Of a stretch of 64,000 nt of DNA, positions 33,895 through 47,108 are shown piece after piece (positions within the stretch are counted from its first letter, which is position 1; each line of letters opens with the position of its first letter). Position numbers and translations under genes: made by a program. Under the pieces are notes generated by a model. The model searched no databases. It saw only the letters and a program-made list of their open reading frames with translations, and had not been told where the DNA came from. Source of the DNA: Spirodela intermedia. Taxonomy: Eukaryota; Streptophyta; Magnoliopsida; Alismatales; Araceae. The DNA lies in assembly GCA_902729315.2 (NCBI GenBank), contig LR746268.1, positions 9,059,005-9,123,004 on the forward strand. The letters run 5' to 3'.

Positions 33895-34493
33895 TGAAGG
33901 AAAGAAATTGGAGGTGGGCTTTTCAGGGCGTATACTACGTTGGGGGTGGGGGATCCAAGAAGGCGCGGGAGGGATAAGAAAGTAACCGGGCAACGAGCCC
34001 AGTTCGTCGTCACGTAGGTCACGTGCGGCTGTCTGGCGTTCGCGTTCCTGACCGTTGAAAACCCGAGCGACCTCTTCTGAGCCGGGCGCGTGCCAAACAG
34101 CCACGTTGTGGCTTCATTAACTGAACGGTGGGGGTTCGTCGAGTCCACATGATCCGATCGGACGGTCCACCCTGTCCACCGCGGGCATATTTCGATCGCA
34201 GCGCTGAAGAATATCCGCATCCCCTGGGGGAGGGGAATAAATCTCCAAATTACCATCATATGAGTCGGGTTTCGACGACTCGGGTTGAGAGAAGCGTGGG
34301 ACCCGAAAAGTGGGGCCTTTCTTCTGGCCGGACCCGCTCAGCAACTCTTAGCCGCACACGTAAGTTGGCAGAAGCGCCTTAAGAATCTGCCATCCCTCTC
34401 TCTCTCTCTCTCTCTCCCTCCCTCAAGTTCACTTGCAACTCCCTCGCTCTCTCTGCTTCTTCTGTTCGTTTCTCTCTTTCTCTCGGCAACTTT

Positions 34494-34527
34494 CCGCCAC
34501 CGCCACCGCCACCGCCACCGCCACCGC
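34494..34527. repeat. (CCGCCA)n hexanucleotide repeat in SBE2 leader
   Basis: Five and a half perfect units end 84 bp before the SBE2 start codon. Its GC-richness and position suggest it lies in the 5' UTR. Confidence 0.9.
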
Positions 34528-34611
34528 GAAGGATCTGTGAGGAGCGCTCTCGTCCCCCTTGGTCCTTGCAGCCGACGGCCTTGGGCCTTCCTTAGGGGGT
34601 GGGCGAGGGAG

Positions 34612-37600
34612 ATGGCGACGTTCGCCATTGCTGGAATTCGCTTCCCCGCCTTGCAGGCTGCGTCTCTTTTGCCGTCGACCGCGCCATACTTCCGATCCGT
34701 TCATCATGGGGAGAGGAGCAGAGCAAGCCTGTCGTCTTCTCGTGCCGTGAGGAGGGACTCCTCTCCCCGCTGTGAGCTCTCGTCTTCTCGTACTTCTGCC
34801 TTCGTGATTTCTTTGCCGGCGTTTTTAATTTAAACCTCTAATCGTGGTTTCCGATTTTTTCAACCTTGGGCACCAACATCGACCCCAATCTTGTGCGTCA
34901 ATGTTGTCAAATTTTAAATGGAAAATCTCGTATATTCTGTCACAACACTCTTCTGCCGACATTCCTCTTGGTCATTCTGTTTTAGGGACGAGTAGTGGTA
35001 ACCAACGGGATGATGTAACCATTTTGGGATTTCAGACTGGTAAACCGGAAAGTTCTTGAACAAAATAATGCTGATATCTGTCGATTTTGGCTTTCTTTTT
35101 CCAAATGAACCGCTGTTCCGAATGATCTCGCATCGATGAGTAAGTGCTGTCTGGTTGTTTTCTTCACGGCGTTACTAACATGATCCATGTGCGTCTAGGG
35201 AAGTTGTTAGCGGGTAATCCTTCGTATGACACTGAGTCGGCGTCAACAACTCTAACCTCAGAAAATGTTCCAGTCCCTGATGTACAAGTTGATGACCCTT
35301 CAACCTCTACAACTACAATTGAGGATGGAGAAGCTGCGTCTGATGACCTTCAGGTTCTCACAAAATTATCTCGTTTTCGTATTCTGGAATCAGTTATGTC
35401 TATACTGAGGCAGTCCTTTTGGTCGATTCCCTCTCGATTGTTAGAGCCTTTTACCTTCACGTCATCTGCAATTTCTAGTGTTCCTCCTTTTTTTTTCTTC
35501 TGTCTTATTTTCATTTCGCAGTGCTTCATGTACTGCATGGAACATAGCATGAAGCAGGTGATTTCGAGGTCTGTCCGTAATGGTCATTGTTTTATTTATT
35601 TTGCATATTTATTTTTGGATTGGAGAGAAAAGATGTGTGTTTGGAAGAATGGGTGTATCGGTTCCCATTCAGTTGAAAGGGTCCACTTAATGGCCTGAAA
35701 ACTCATAGAAAAATATTGAATAGTTTGGTAACAGGTGGTCGCACAGAGGGATACCTTAGACATAACAGAGGCTCATCGCAAGTCTTTTGGTGACGTTTTA
35801 GTCGAGGCGTTCTAAAACTGAGCCTGCTTTCAAATTTATATAGGCCTGGATATTGTGATATGTAAATTTACCGAAAGAAGGAAAAGTTTGATGTTTGATA
35901 TCTGATCATCTCTTATGTGCAACACGTGATTACTCGGGGTTGTTCTGTGACAACTAAAAAGTGTTTCATCATAGCTTTCATCAATGCTTGTTCTAGATCC
36001 TTGCGTTCTCAAAGTTAAGGACAGAGACTCATGCTGCCAAGTTGACTCGTCTCCAATAAGGCACAGGCCACCCTTCTGATACACGTTGGTACTGATTTTT
36101 TTAATTGATTACATTGTAGTTTTCTACTTTTGAGTTGTTACATTTTTTGTTTAATGGCAGGTAAATTCGAACTTTTGATTACATATTTATTACTTTAATT
36201 TCAAACTTTTGACCTTTATAGTGGATTAACCTATAGTTTGTCTCGTGTTTTTCTTAGGACTATCCATGCATGTACGCCCCTCATTTTAGTTTTTATATTT
36301 AATGAGTACATATTTCTACCAACTAGAGAAAAAGGAGTATTCAAGTTCCTGATAGATTTGATCTTATTTGGTCTCGGAAATAAGATTCAGTTTTTACATA
36401 ATCCCCTGGCTCTTGAGTAAAAGTTCAAGGTTTAGGTACATTCTACAGTGACTATTAGGTGAGTTAAAATTTTGAAGTTTTTTAATGTATAAGAAATCAT
36501 TTTATTTTGTTTCACTGTTAAAACCAATTTTCCCGAAACTTATCCAAGTTTCTCTTTAGGTATTCCAAGATGGGCTTCAAACAGAGGATAAGGCTGAGGC
36601 TGAGCAAGAGTCAGTTACTTCAGAACTGACACTTTTAGAGGAAGCTGACCAAGAAGAAGACCAAGCTGATGAAAGTGATGAAAGTCTCGAGACAAAGCCT
36701 AGAAGTGTGCCTCCTCCTGGCAGTGGACAGAGAATATATGAAATTGATCCGATGCTTGAGGGTCATCGTGCACACCTTGATTACCGGTGAGGGATGTTTC
36801 CTAGAACATTTTAAACGAATCAAACAGCTTGATCCCTATTTATGGTACCATGTAGTGCCCGCCAAAGAAATTAAGCTTTAATAAAGCTTTTGCGAAAATG
36901 TCATCATTTGACCGATTCAACATTTCTTTCTTTTATCCATTATTCATCAAGGCCATAGGCATGATACTTCTGGAATTGGCCAAACCAATATACTATTTTT
37001 AAGGTTACTATCATTCTTTTGTTTTACAGAATTTTCAGTTTTATCTCAATGGTGTTGTTGTGTGTTCAGATATAGCCAATATAAAAAAATACGGGAACAG
37101 ATTGATGCTTATGAAGGAGGGCTGGATGCATTTTCTCGAGGTTATGAAAAGTTTGGGTTTGTCAGATGGTATAAATTTTTCCTCATTAGACTTGTTATTG
37201 ATTTAACGTGATTAAATATTTTCTACCTGTTGCTTTATAGGCATTTTTAGAGACATTGTCAGTTAAATTTTCAGATACACTGTCACGCCTTTTAAATTTA
37301 GGATATCATATCTAAGTTTCGTTCGCCTTTTATTTCAATTCATGATAGCTTTCTTTTATCATAAGTTGCTACCATTGGAAGAACTATAATGTCAGGATTT
37401 ATTTTTTCCTAATTATCTTCTGACTGATCACTACTTAGAACTAGCATTATTTTTCAGTGAAACAGGGATCACGTACAGGGAATGGGCTCCTGGGGCAAAG
37501 GTTCGTAACCATTCTAGATTCTTCATTTCGTCATTGATTCATTATTTGCCACCTGCTTCTGGCATCCTTTATTTGACAATGTAGCACAAATATTATACAT

Positions 37601-40600
37601 AGGAGCTAAATTTGAAAAATCCTTATAATCCTTGGGGCAACATGTGATTAGACATGGAAACTCAAAAACAAGGTCCAGACTAGGTTTTCCGGCTGGCAAT
37701 ACCCATTAATACTCCTGAAAGTAGGCAATGTGGATCTACAAGTTGCTTCAACTGTATCTGTCATAGAAACAGAATCTGCCTTCCTTGTGGGATTTTCTTT
37801 CTAAGAATAATAGTCCATTATGTCCCTTTGGCCATATGAATGTCTTGTTTATTTATGTTTTTCAGTGGGCTGCGCTGATAGGAGATTTCAATAATTGGAA
37901 TCCAAACGCAGATGTTATGACGAAGGTATGTTCCATTTACCTATTTCCATCCATATTTTTTTCTATTCGTCGATTCTTGGATATGTACTTAAATATCATT
38001 TATGTAGTTGAGGTTTACTCAGGTCACACTTCTTTCCTCTGATGCAAAGATGCAGAAATATGGCATTATAATGTTGTGCGTCTGCGTTTGAGAGTCCTAA
38101 TTGACAGTAAAAGTTGCATTATAATGTGCATTGTCTCTATTCTTCATGTTGAATATACTCGATTTTTTCAAATATGCAGGTCTCTTCCCATCTGTCATTA
38201 ATAACGTCTTTATGCTTGATCTCTTCCGATTTGCTTACAAAAAATGAATCACATCTCCTCAAGTAGGATTCGAACCTATGACTTAACTGCCAACTCCTCT
38301 AGCACCGACCTAGTGAGGAGCAATTGGTGATTCAATCCCATAAAATCCAACTAACGGTTCTCAATCAGCGTGAGCTGAAGCTTCCTTCGTTTGAAGTTCA
38401 GTACAAATTCGGTGGCTGTAATCTTTTCTTTGCTAAGGTTTTCATTGGTTTCTTGTGAACAGAACGAGTTCGGTGTATGGGAGATTTTCTTGCCAAACAA
38501 TGCAGATGGTTCTCCCCCGATCCCACATGGTTCTCGAGTAAAGGTGTAATGACTGATGTCTTGCTTCTTGTACGAGAGCTTTTCCTTATTGAGTCTGTTG
38601 TTTGTTTCGTTGATCACAGCGTTTATCTCAATATCCTTTAACTTCTACGTATAAATTTTGTCTCCAAAAAACGGCCTTCGGTTTTGTTTCGTCTAGTAAT
38701 ATGACGTTAGCAGGAACCGACTTATGTTCATGTTTTTTTATTGGTATTGGCTTTCAAGACACGCTTTTTATAACCTGCTCCTGATCATCATGGTTTGATT
38801 CATGATTATTACATGTGGGAAAATTGCACATCAGCTCACTTCTTTGAAATCATCAAAAGAACAATTCGTGATTGCAATCAAATGTGCACGTACTTGAGTA
38901 ATTTATTGGGTCAGTTTGCATGCACACGTGAAATAATGCATTGTGCATCTCTTTAGAAGACCAAGAGGGGGAAAATCCCCCTTTGCTTATAACGTAGATG
39001 CCCACTGTATGAAAATAAAATAAAATACAATGTGATATCTATCTATGAAACGAAACATCACTGGATACTTGTAGAGCTAATCTTTGAAAATCTAACATCA
39101 ATAGGTCAGAGCTGGACGTGTAACAAAGCTTTCTGAAGGGATGTAGAAGAGTAAATGTTGCCCTTTTACTGATTACGGGACTTATATTAAAGACCAAACA
39201 CTAGTATTCTTTCCATGGGAACCCATAAAAATTCTCGTGCACTTGCACGGATGGGGGGTGCGTCTGATAGGTGATTAAACAGAATCTGTAACCCCAAACT
39301 AGCATGAATCATTTCCTATTGACCTCATTTAGGCTGTTGACGCTAGTTTTATCTGTTAAATGTTTATGTATGGGGGAATCAATCAGTCACTCATCCATGA
39401 AAATCGGATTTGAAGCGGATGCCTTTGATGTAATATATCGATTTTAAGACAAAAATTCTAACATTGTGGCTCCTTCATCAACTTTTGTCTTACAGGTAAG
39501 TTTGCAATTTAAAGTATGGTTCGAGAGTAATTATTGCCTGCCGATGACAGGATGATGGTGACATTTCAGGATCCGTGTTTTCATAGTCTTCCTTTTTATC
39601 ATCTGTCTTTTGCATTTTTCGAGAATGACATGAGATTGGAAGGCATGTATGGATCCATCTAAAATTTCCACTAGCCTGCTGCATAATGAAACCTGAACTG
39701 GCCACTAAATCTTTTGAACTTTTACATGTTAGGACTGAAATTGTAGTGCATTGTGTTGTTAATTACGAAGTTAATTTTTCTAGAGAATTCCATTAGTTGG
39801 CAAACATTTTTTGTCAGTAGTTACAGTGATGACAAAGAAATATCATCCCATGATATCAAGGACCTAATTATGGATGGATTCAGTCTCTTGTTTACGCACT
39901 TGTTGTTACTTATTGCATTCACTAAAATCAGAGAACTTCTGATCATCACTGTCACATAGTACATCATGTAGCTAAAATTGAAGTTAACTTTATTTTTGTG
40001 GTCAATATATTTTGTCAAATCAATGTTAAAAAAATGACATGCCATCTATTATTGCTTCTGAGTATCTTGATTATGGAAGAAAGTTTTAGTTCCATGGAGA
40101 CCATTGGATAGTCAGATGACTGTATGAAACATTATAGATTTCCTGTTATGAAATTCAGATTACCTGTTATGGAGTTCTGAGCGTTAATTACTGAAACTTT
40201 CTTCATCTCATCATCTTAATTTTGATCGGTAGATACGAATGGATACACCATCTGGCATGAAGGATTCAATTCCGGCTTGGATCAAGTTTTCTGTGCAGGC
40301 TCCTGGCGAGATTCCATATAATGGGATATACTATGACCCGCCAGAGGAGGTGTATCATCTTATCAGTTTAGTCGGACATGAATACCCTTCGAAACCATTT
40401 TATAATGAACTTGTCTTTAACTTTTTTTTTTTTTTTGTAATTTGAATCAGGAAAAATATGTGTTTCAACACCCACAGCCAAAGAGACCCCGATCGGTGCG
40501 AATTTACGAATCCCATGTAGGGATGAGTAGTCCGGTACGTGTCTATATTTCTACTGAGAATTTATTTATCACATATTTGAATGAGTAACATGGTGCATAT

Positions 40601-43600
40601 CCATCCGTCTGTGCCCTTTTTATGTTGCAAATATGCCTGAAGAATAGTTATTTTATTGTATTTTTTACTATTTTTACTTTTAAGCTAAGTAGGAAAACTT
40701 ATTTATTCGCTGGGGGGAGTAACAAGCAATCCGCATGGTTTCATAAAACGGCAACAGATTTCTATTCCCTGTAGATATTTTCCAGTTTCACTCGAATTTA
40801 TTCACAGAATTGTATTCTAATTTTTAGTCGCTGTAGTTTATTATTCAAGTTTTTGATCGGAATGCAGGAACCAAAGATCAACACATATGCCAACTTTAGA
40901 GATGAAGTGCTTCCTCGCATTAAAAAGCTCGGATACAACGCTGTACAGATTATGGCCATTCAGGAACATTCATACTATGCTAGTTTCGGGTATTGTACTT
41001 TTGCAACTTTGAATTTTTTCTGTGTAGACGATATTTAATTTCTATGTTGCGTAATGATTTATAGACCACTGTATCTTTTGTGAGAAGTTCAGTTTTTTTT
41101 ATATCAATGCGTTCAAAAGTATATATTCCGATTATTTATGTGGTAAGTTTCAAATTTGGTCCATCATTTGCCGGTTATTGGAATTGAAGCTTAAATTATT
41201 TTTCAACAAATGATTGGATGGTAAGCTTTTGCTAGAATTCGCGTTTCCCCTGTTAATTTATTCTACCCTTTATTTCTCCTGTGCATTTCTTTTCTGCATT
41301 TCTTCACGTGGATGGTTAGCGATGTAACCACTCGTGTGCAAGCACGGATCTTCAAGATCTTGAAGGACAGGCCTGTACTTTATATTTATTAATTGTTCAT
41401 ATATCTTCGGTTTTGCATCATTCGGTACAATGTTCAGACAGGTTAATCCTCTGATAGAATGTGATCACGTTCTGCTTTAATGTATTGTAAATGTCTTGCG
41501 CATAAGAAATCACAAGAAGAAAGAACAAAGTTGTCTAAATGTCTTGAAATGTTATGTTAAAGGAGAAATTCATGAGTTCAGCTTTATCCCAACCCAGACA
41601 ACCTGGCACGTGAGATTTGAATATGAGCCCCGTCTGACATTATTTAGATTGTCAAAATCTTTACTAAATTTCTGTGTTTGACCTCGTGAAAATCGAATTT
41701 TCCATTATAAACTTGCATTTCTGTGCATCAGTTATAAAGACCTTTTGTTGACTCCATAAGATTTAATTTTTTTGTTGAACCTTGCTCTTACTAATGTTAA
41801 GGCTCTTACATTTTAAGATTTCATTTTATAGCACATGATTTTCTTAAGTTTCTCTGGTTGTATCAATAAGAACAAGAATTTCTGCAATTAGAATAGATCA
41901 AAGGTCTTTGTTTTTGTACTGTCAGTCGCCGTAACAAGTAATAAAACATTTAATGTTACTCCATAGCAAAACGTTTTTTCTGTTGCCTGGTCCATGGCAA
42001 AACGTCAACCAATGTTCATTTCTGTTTGTTATAGTTTGGTTGTATCCTAAATAAAACTTGAACATTGTACTTCTTGTCTGGCTCCTCGTACCATACCCAT
42101 GCCTGCTGTGGTTGTAGACTCTTTACGTAAACCGAAATTTTAATTTAGCCAAGAGAATATACAAAACAATCTTGTAGGTTTCTAAGCTTTTCACAGGGAA
42201 TCATTCTCAGTATGAAGTTGACGTTGGATCTGAATTTAATTTTCTATTTGTTGGATTAAAAGGCGATGTGTCTCAGCAGAAGCCAAATATTGAAAACGAA
42301 ATATGCTTCTCAGGGTTACTGAAATTAGTTGCTAGTACTTGATAGAACTTGGAATTTCAGTTAATTAGTTCTTGCAGTCTGTTTATTGGGAAATGCTTGA
42401 AAAAGTTATTTATTAATGAACTTCTATCTTGTAACTTTAGTATGTAGGCGACTCTCGTCCATTTTCAGAGGCCTAAATTTATAGAGCAGCATTCACCATC
42501 TTGCTGTATGGTTTTTCTCTTCTTGTACACGGCCACCCGAGGAGAGGGAGGGGGGGCTTCTTTTCCGTGAAAGCTGCTTTTTCCATAGTTAATGAATCAA
42601 TAATGGTGAAGACGTGTGATCTTGAAAAGTAGTCCCACAATGTTTCAGGGTTTTTGGAATTTTCAAGAACGAAATTATGTATATCAAAACAGTTTTTTCT
42701 CAGTAGTTCTATGATTATTATTATTATTATTCTGATTGATAATTATATCTTATAGTTTTTTTCGAAAACAAGATCTGTTGTAGGTCTTATAATTTTACCT
42801 GTAACTTTAGTTGTCAGCTACTCTTTGAAGATCAGTCTGATTTACGTATCATTCCCTGCTTTATTGATGGAAGTGCGTTTAGATAAAGCATTGAACTTTT
42901 TTTATGTGGATCAGGTATCATGTTACCAATTTTTTCGCACCTAGTAGTCGTTTTGGAACTCCTGATGATCTCAAGTCGCTCATCGACAGAGCTCATGAGC
43001 TTGGAATCCTTGTTCTCATGGATATTGTTCACAGGTAAAAACTGATGTCCTTGAAGTTGGGTGCTTGTAAGTTTTGATTCATCCTTATTGTTTTCATAAA
43101 ATGAAATTCCTGCTCTGCTTCACTCGGGTACCTTTTAGCCATTGATGTCATTAGTTTTTTCATTGTGCGTAGATTAATAGAAATTCACTAAGAAAAAAGT
43201 TCAATTTACTTTTACAGTTTGAAAGGACAGCCTAATCGTTTGAATTCATCCTTTTGTGCATCCTTTATTTTATATGGTAAATTTCCTCCCAAGGAGAGAA
43301 GGATCAATTGATGAACCTGTAATGTTGATGATGGTGGAACCAAATGGTATACTTTTTTTTATTTATGCTACTGGAATCATCTGCGAATTTGATATGTTGT
43401 AACGCTGAGTTACAGTGTGAACTTATAAACTGGACATAGTTATTATTTTTTCTGCTATGAACTGAGTCTTTGATCTTGCATAATTGAGCATATGCTAGGT
43501 AGTTCCTTTGGTGTAAATGTTCAGAGATCTATTTATGTCTTCTAACCCCTAAGAAGTTTCAGTTAATGCGATATTTATGTTCTGTAATTTTGTTAACCTT

Positions 43601-46600
43601 GTGTCCATCTAGCCATGCATCAAACAACGTTTTGGACGGGCTGAACTTGTTTGACGGAACAGACACACACTATTTCCATGGTGGTTCTCGTGGATATCAC
43701 TGGATGTGGGATTCTCGCCTGTTCAACTATGGAAACTGGGAAGTAAGTTTTCTATGGAATGGCTTTGTTTTTTATTTTATTTGATAAGCTTATGGCGGTT
43801 CTCATCATGTTATTGATGTCCAATATTAAATCACATAATTTTTTTGTAGGTCATGAGGTATCTTATTTCAAATGCAAGATGGTGGCTTGATGAGTACAAA
43901 TTTGATGGGTTCCGGTTTGATGGGGTAACCTCCATGATGTATACTCACCATGGGTTGCAGGTAAAAACCGTTATCAATCAGCACTTGTTGTTCCATTACA
44001 ATTATTAACATGAATAAGAGCAATTAGATGTTTGTGGAAAAGACATTAATAAAAATTCTTTTACCGTACCCAAAAGGATGACACCTATTGCATTAGATAT
44101 TCTATGTTATTCGTGATCATTCATTTTATCCTAAGGCTAAGCTACGCCTTTTGACCTCTTTTTGAAAAGGTTGTGGTCCTCTTCAGACCGCGTTAGATAT
44201 CTCTCTCTATGGCTTTGAGACGCCATTTCCTTTTTTTCCCCAAAACAAAGGGTTCTATCCATTTAAATTACTATGGGATAATATCCAATCTTGTGAATTA
44301 TTGATTTTCACTGAATGATGTTCCTAATATCATGTATGACTTGATATTCCTATTTGAACTGCTGTATCATAAACGTTAGTTCAGGCCCCATATGAGGGTC
44401 ACGTGGCCTTTAATTTGTCTCCTCCAGTTTGCTTAGATGCTACTCTGAGGGAAGGGTATGTAAGCATCTATTGATCTTGCTTCTCTTACTCTGTCTTCCT
44501 GTCTACGTCTTGCACCCAGGTTAGTTTCACGGGCAACTACAATGAATACTTTGGATTTGCTACGGACGTGGATGCTGTGGTGTATTTGATGTTGGTAAAC
44601 GATCTTATTCATGGGCTCTTTCCGGAGGCTGTTACTATTGGTGAAGATGTAAGTGTGCATGATGATGGCATCTTCATAATATATGCAAGCCCTCCGATGG
44701 ATGTTCGTTTCATGTTTTTTTTTTTAATGCCTTACTCTTTTTGTCTTCCAATAACCATGGATGTTTTTCTTTTTGTGTAAAAGGTTAGTGGAATGCCAAC
44801 ATTCTGCATTCCTGTACAAGATGGGGGTGTTGGGTTTGACTACCGTCTTCACATGGCTGTAGCTGACAAATGGATTGAACTTCTAAAGTAAGCATACTGA
44901 TAAATAGTTTAATTGATTGCATTATATATTTTGCGGTCTAGCTTACTTAATGGCTTTTCTAGTAAACATCCAGATTCCTAGACGTGTAAGCAGTTGTCAG
45001 TTTCCCTGACTGGGCACCTAGTCATATAATCCTATTGCACAGCAAATTTTGATTTATCCGCCTCTCAACACTTTTTACCTAACACAGGAAAAGTGATGAG
45101 CTTTGGGGAATGGGTGAAATTGTTAGCACACTTACAAACAGAAGGTGGCTGGAGAAATGTGTTGTGTACGCTGAAAGTCACGACCAGGCTCTCGTTGGTG
45201 ATAAAACGATTGCGTTTTGGCTGATGGACAAGGTTAGTGAAAACGTTTACTCCCCTCGAGCTTGACTCTTTAACAAACGTGAGTGAAACCAATTGCTTTG
45301 CACTCTTGACGTCACATTTTTCGTTTTTTGCATTATTATTTCAATGCAGGATATGTATGATTACATGAGTTTAGATAGGCCATCAACTCCTCAAATTGAT
45401 CGTGGAATAGCCCTGCATAAAATGATCAGGTTGTTGACAATGGGATTAGGAGGAGAAGGGTACCTCAATTTTATGGGAAATGAATTTGGACACGCCGGTA
45501 AAAGACTTATCATTGTCATTGTTGAACTTGTACGAAATGTTATCACCCTTGATTGTGTCATGCCATACTAGAAATTTAACGTATTTCTGTTTTCTTTTTT
45601 TCCTTTTTCTACGTAGAGTGGATTGACTTTCCAAGGGGAGACCAACATCTTCCAAATGGGTCTGTTGTTCCGGGGAATGACTACAGCTATGATAAGTGCC
45701 GCCGTAGATTCGACCTTGTATGTTTTCCTGGGCTGTTCATGACTTTAACTTTACCTTTCAGTGCTTAACTCCGAGATATCATCTCTTTACCTTTTTATAA
45801 TATGCAGTTAATGCTCTTTAATATTTCTCATGTAATAATAAGGAAAACTCTTTAGCATAGACGTTCATGAATTGCACTGCCACTGCATTTTAGTCGGTGG
45901 TAACGTATGCTTTACGACAGTTGTGGAATCAGACTTGCATCATCGGCCGTTAGGCTCCACGTTGCACTAGAGGATTTAAATTCTGTTTCAACTGCTCCGT
46001 GTGTGAATTCAGGGGGATGCTGACTACTTAAGGTTCCGAGGGATGCAAGAGTTTGATCGAGGAATGCAGCATCTTGAGGAGAAATACGGTGTATGCTCCC
46101 TATACCTCTTTCTTCTAATTTGAATTCTTTATGAGTGACACTGATACATCTGTTGGAGTGCAAAAATCTGCCGATAAAACATATTCTGCGTCTTGTTTCC
46201 GAATGTTTTTTTTTATGATATCAAGATTTGGGCTGCTGACATGGGCCTCAAAAAAACTCGTTCTTCTATCTCCTTATTGGTGATAATCTGTGCAGTTTAT
46301 GACTTCAGAGCATCAGTACATATCACGGAAAGATGAAGGAGACAAAGTAATCATATTTGAGCGAGGAGACCTGGTATTTGTTTTCAACTTTCACTGGAGC
46401 AACAGCTACTTTGACTACAGGGTCGGATGCGTGAAGGCTGGAAAATACACGGTGAGCATTTCTTCCCTCCCGACTTTTTACTTCCATGTCCAAGTATTGC
46501 ACCAAGTTCGTGAAACTTGATTTTCATTCGTCACGAACGTTGATTTCTTTTGTTCATCGCTGTCGACTATCACACTATATGGAAAGCAAATCCTATCTCC

Positions 46601-46788
46601 TGAACTGCTGTCTGCCAGTTATCTGCGCAAAAAAAATGCTCATGAAAGCTGGGGGATATGATCTTCCAAGGACCATCTATCCCCACTCCCTTCTTCTACT
46701 CATCTTCAGACCCACCCACCCACCCATATCACTCTCACTCACCCCAAGGCATTCCATCCCATCTAGTTGGAGTTTGCCTTAATGACGC

Positions 46789-46825
<37 letters not shown>

Positions 46826-47108
46826 CTCCCAGATTGCTTTAGATTCTGACGCGGCGCTCTTCGGCGGATTCGCCCGGATAGATCCAGACTCAGAGTACTT
46901 CACTTCCGTAAGAACTGCCCTGCCCTCCAAAACTCTCTCTCTCCCCAAGGCTCGTTTTTTCTTCTCAGCAGCATACACGGGAAACTCACTAAAAAGGCCA
47001 CCCGTCGTGGATCCCATGCAGGAAGGATGGTACGACGGGAGACCTCGGTCCTTCTCTATCTACATACCGAGCAGAACCTGCGTCGTCTACGCCCTGTCGG
47101 AGGACTGA
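34612..47108 (+). CDS. SBE2: Starch branching enzyme, class II (SBEII), plastidial
   Basis: Twenty-two coding exons: 34612-34771, 35199-35353, 36560-36786, 37070-37168, 37458-37500, 37866-37925, 38463-38543, 40233-40349, 40451-40534, 40868-40989, 42915-43034, 43613-43742, 43850-43960, 44520-44648, 44784-44887, 45088-45232, 45350-45497, 45617-45717, 46013-46090, 46296-46451, 46833-46907, 47022-47108. They give 843 residues, and 22 exons is the usual SBEII count. The enzyme forms alpha-1,6 branches in amylopectin. Order: transit peptide (~1-54), acidic linker, CBM48 region (GDFNNWN near 235), GH13 barrel with [15 protein letters not shown] (Asp490), TIGED (Glu545) and ESHDQ (Asp613), then an all-beta C-terminus. 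KIRMDTPSG and [14 protein letters not shown] are class II-like. Whether it is the IIa or IIb type cannot be decided. Confidence 0.96.
38245..38334 (-). repeat. tRNA-like fold-back element (SINE or tRNA pseudogene) in SBE2 intron 6
   Basis: On the minus strand 38320-38255 reads like a tRNA: a 7-nt acceptor half CTCCTCA (38320-38314) pairs with TGAGGAG (38261-38255), and a T-arm-like segment holds GGTTCGAATCC, an exact match to the pol III box B consensus. The span is only 66 nt, and the D and anticodon arms are degenerate. Outside it, TGAATCAC (38245-38252) and GTGATTCA (38327-38334) form a further 8-bp terminal inverted repeat. A T-run follows the element's 3' side on the minus strand. The content fits a tRNA-derived SINE of Au type or a fold-back MITE captured from a tRNA. 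It is probably not a working tRNA. Confidence 0.55.
46791..46821. repeat. (CT)15 microsatellite forming a splice-site pyrimidine tract
   Basis: The tract sits in SBE2 intron 20 and ends 11 bases before the acceptor AG at 46831-46832, so it serves as the polypyrimidine tract for the next-to-last coding exon. Confidence 0.9.

Larger units (their letters stand above)
33481..34611 (+). promoter_or_regulatory. OTP51 3' UTR and SBE2 promoter/5' leader
   Basis: This 1.1-kb gap carries a (GA)n tract at 33852-33892, a CT tract at about 34395-34416 and a perfect hexamer repeat (CCGCCA)n at 34494-34527, followed by the SBE2 start codon at 34612. The CT and CCGCCA tracts lie within about 220 bp of the ATG and are probably in the 5' UTR. 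Open frames across them encode only Ser-Leu or Trp-Arg repeats. Confidence 0.5.

Noticed and set aside
34285-34833. 182-codon frame extending the SBE2 start upstream
   Set aside because: The upstream part only translates CT and CCGCCA repeats. The conserved transit peptide starts at 34612.
38255-38320. Functional tRNA gene
   Set aside because: The acceptor and T-arm look tRNA-like, but the element is only 66 nt and I cannot form a proper D arm and anticodon arm.
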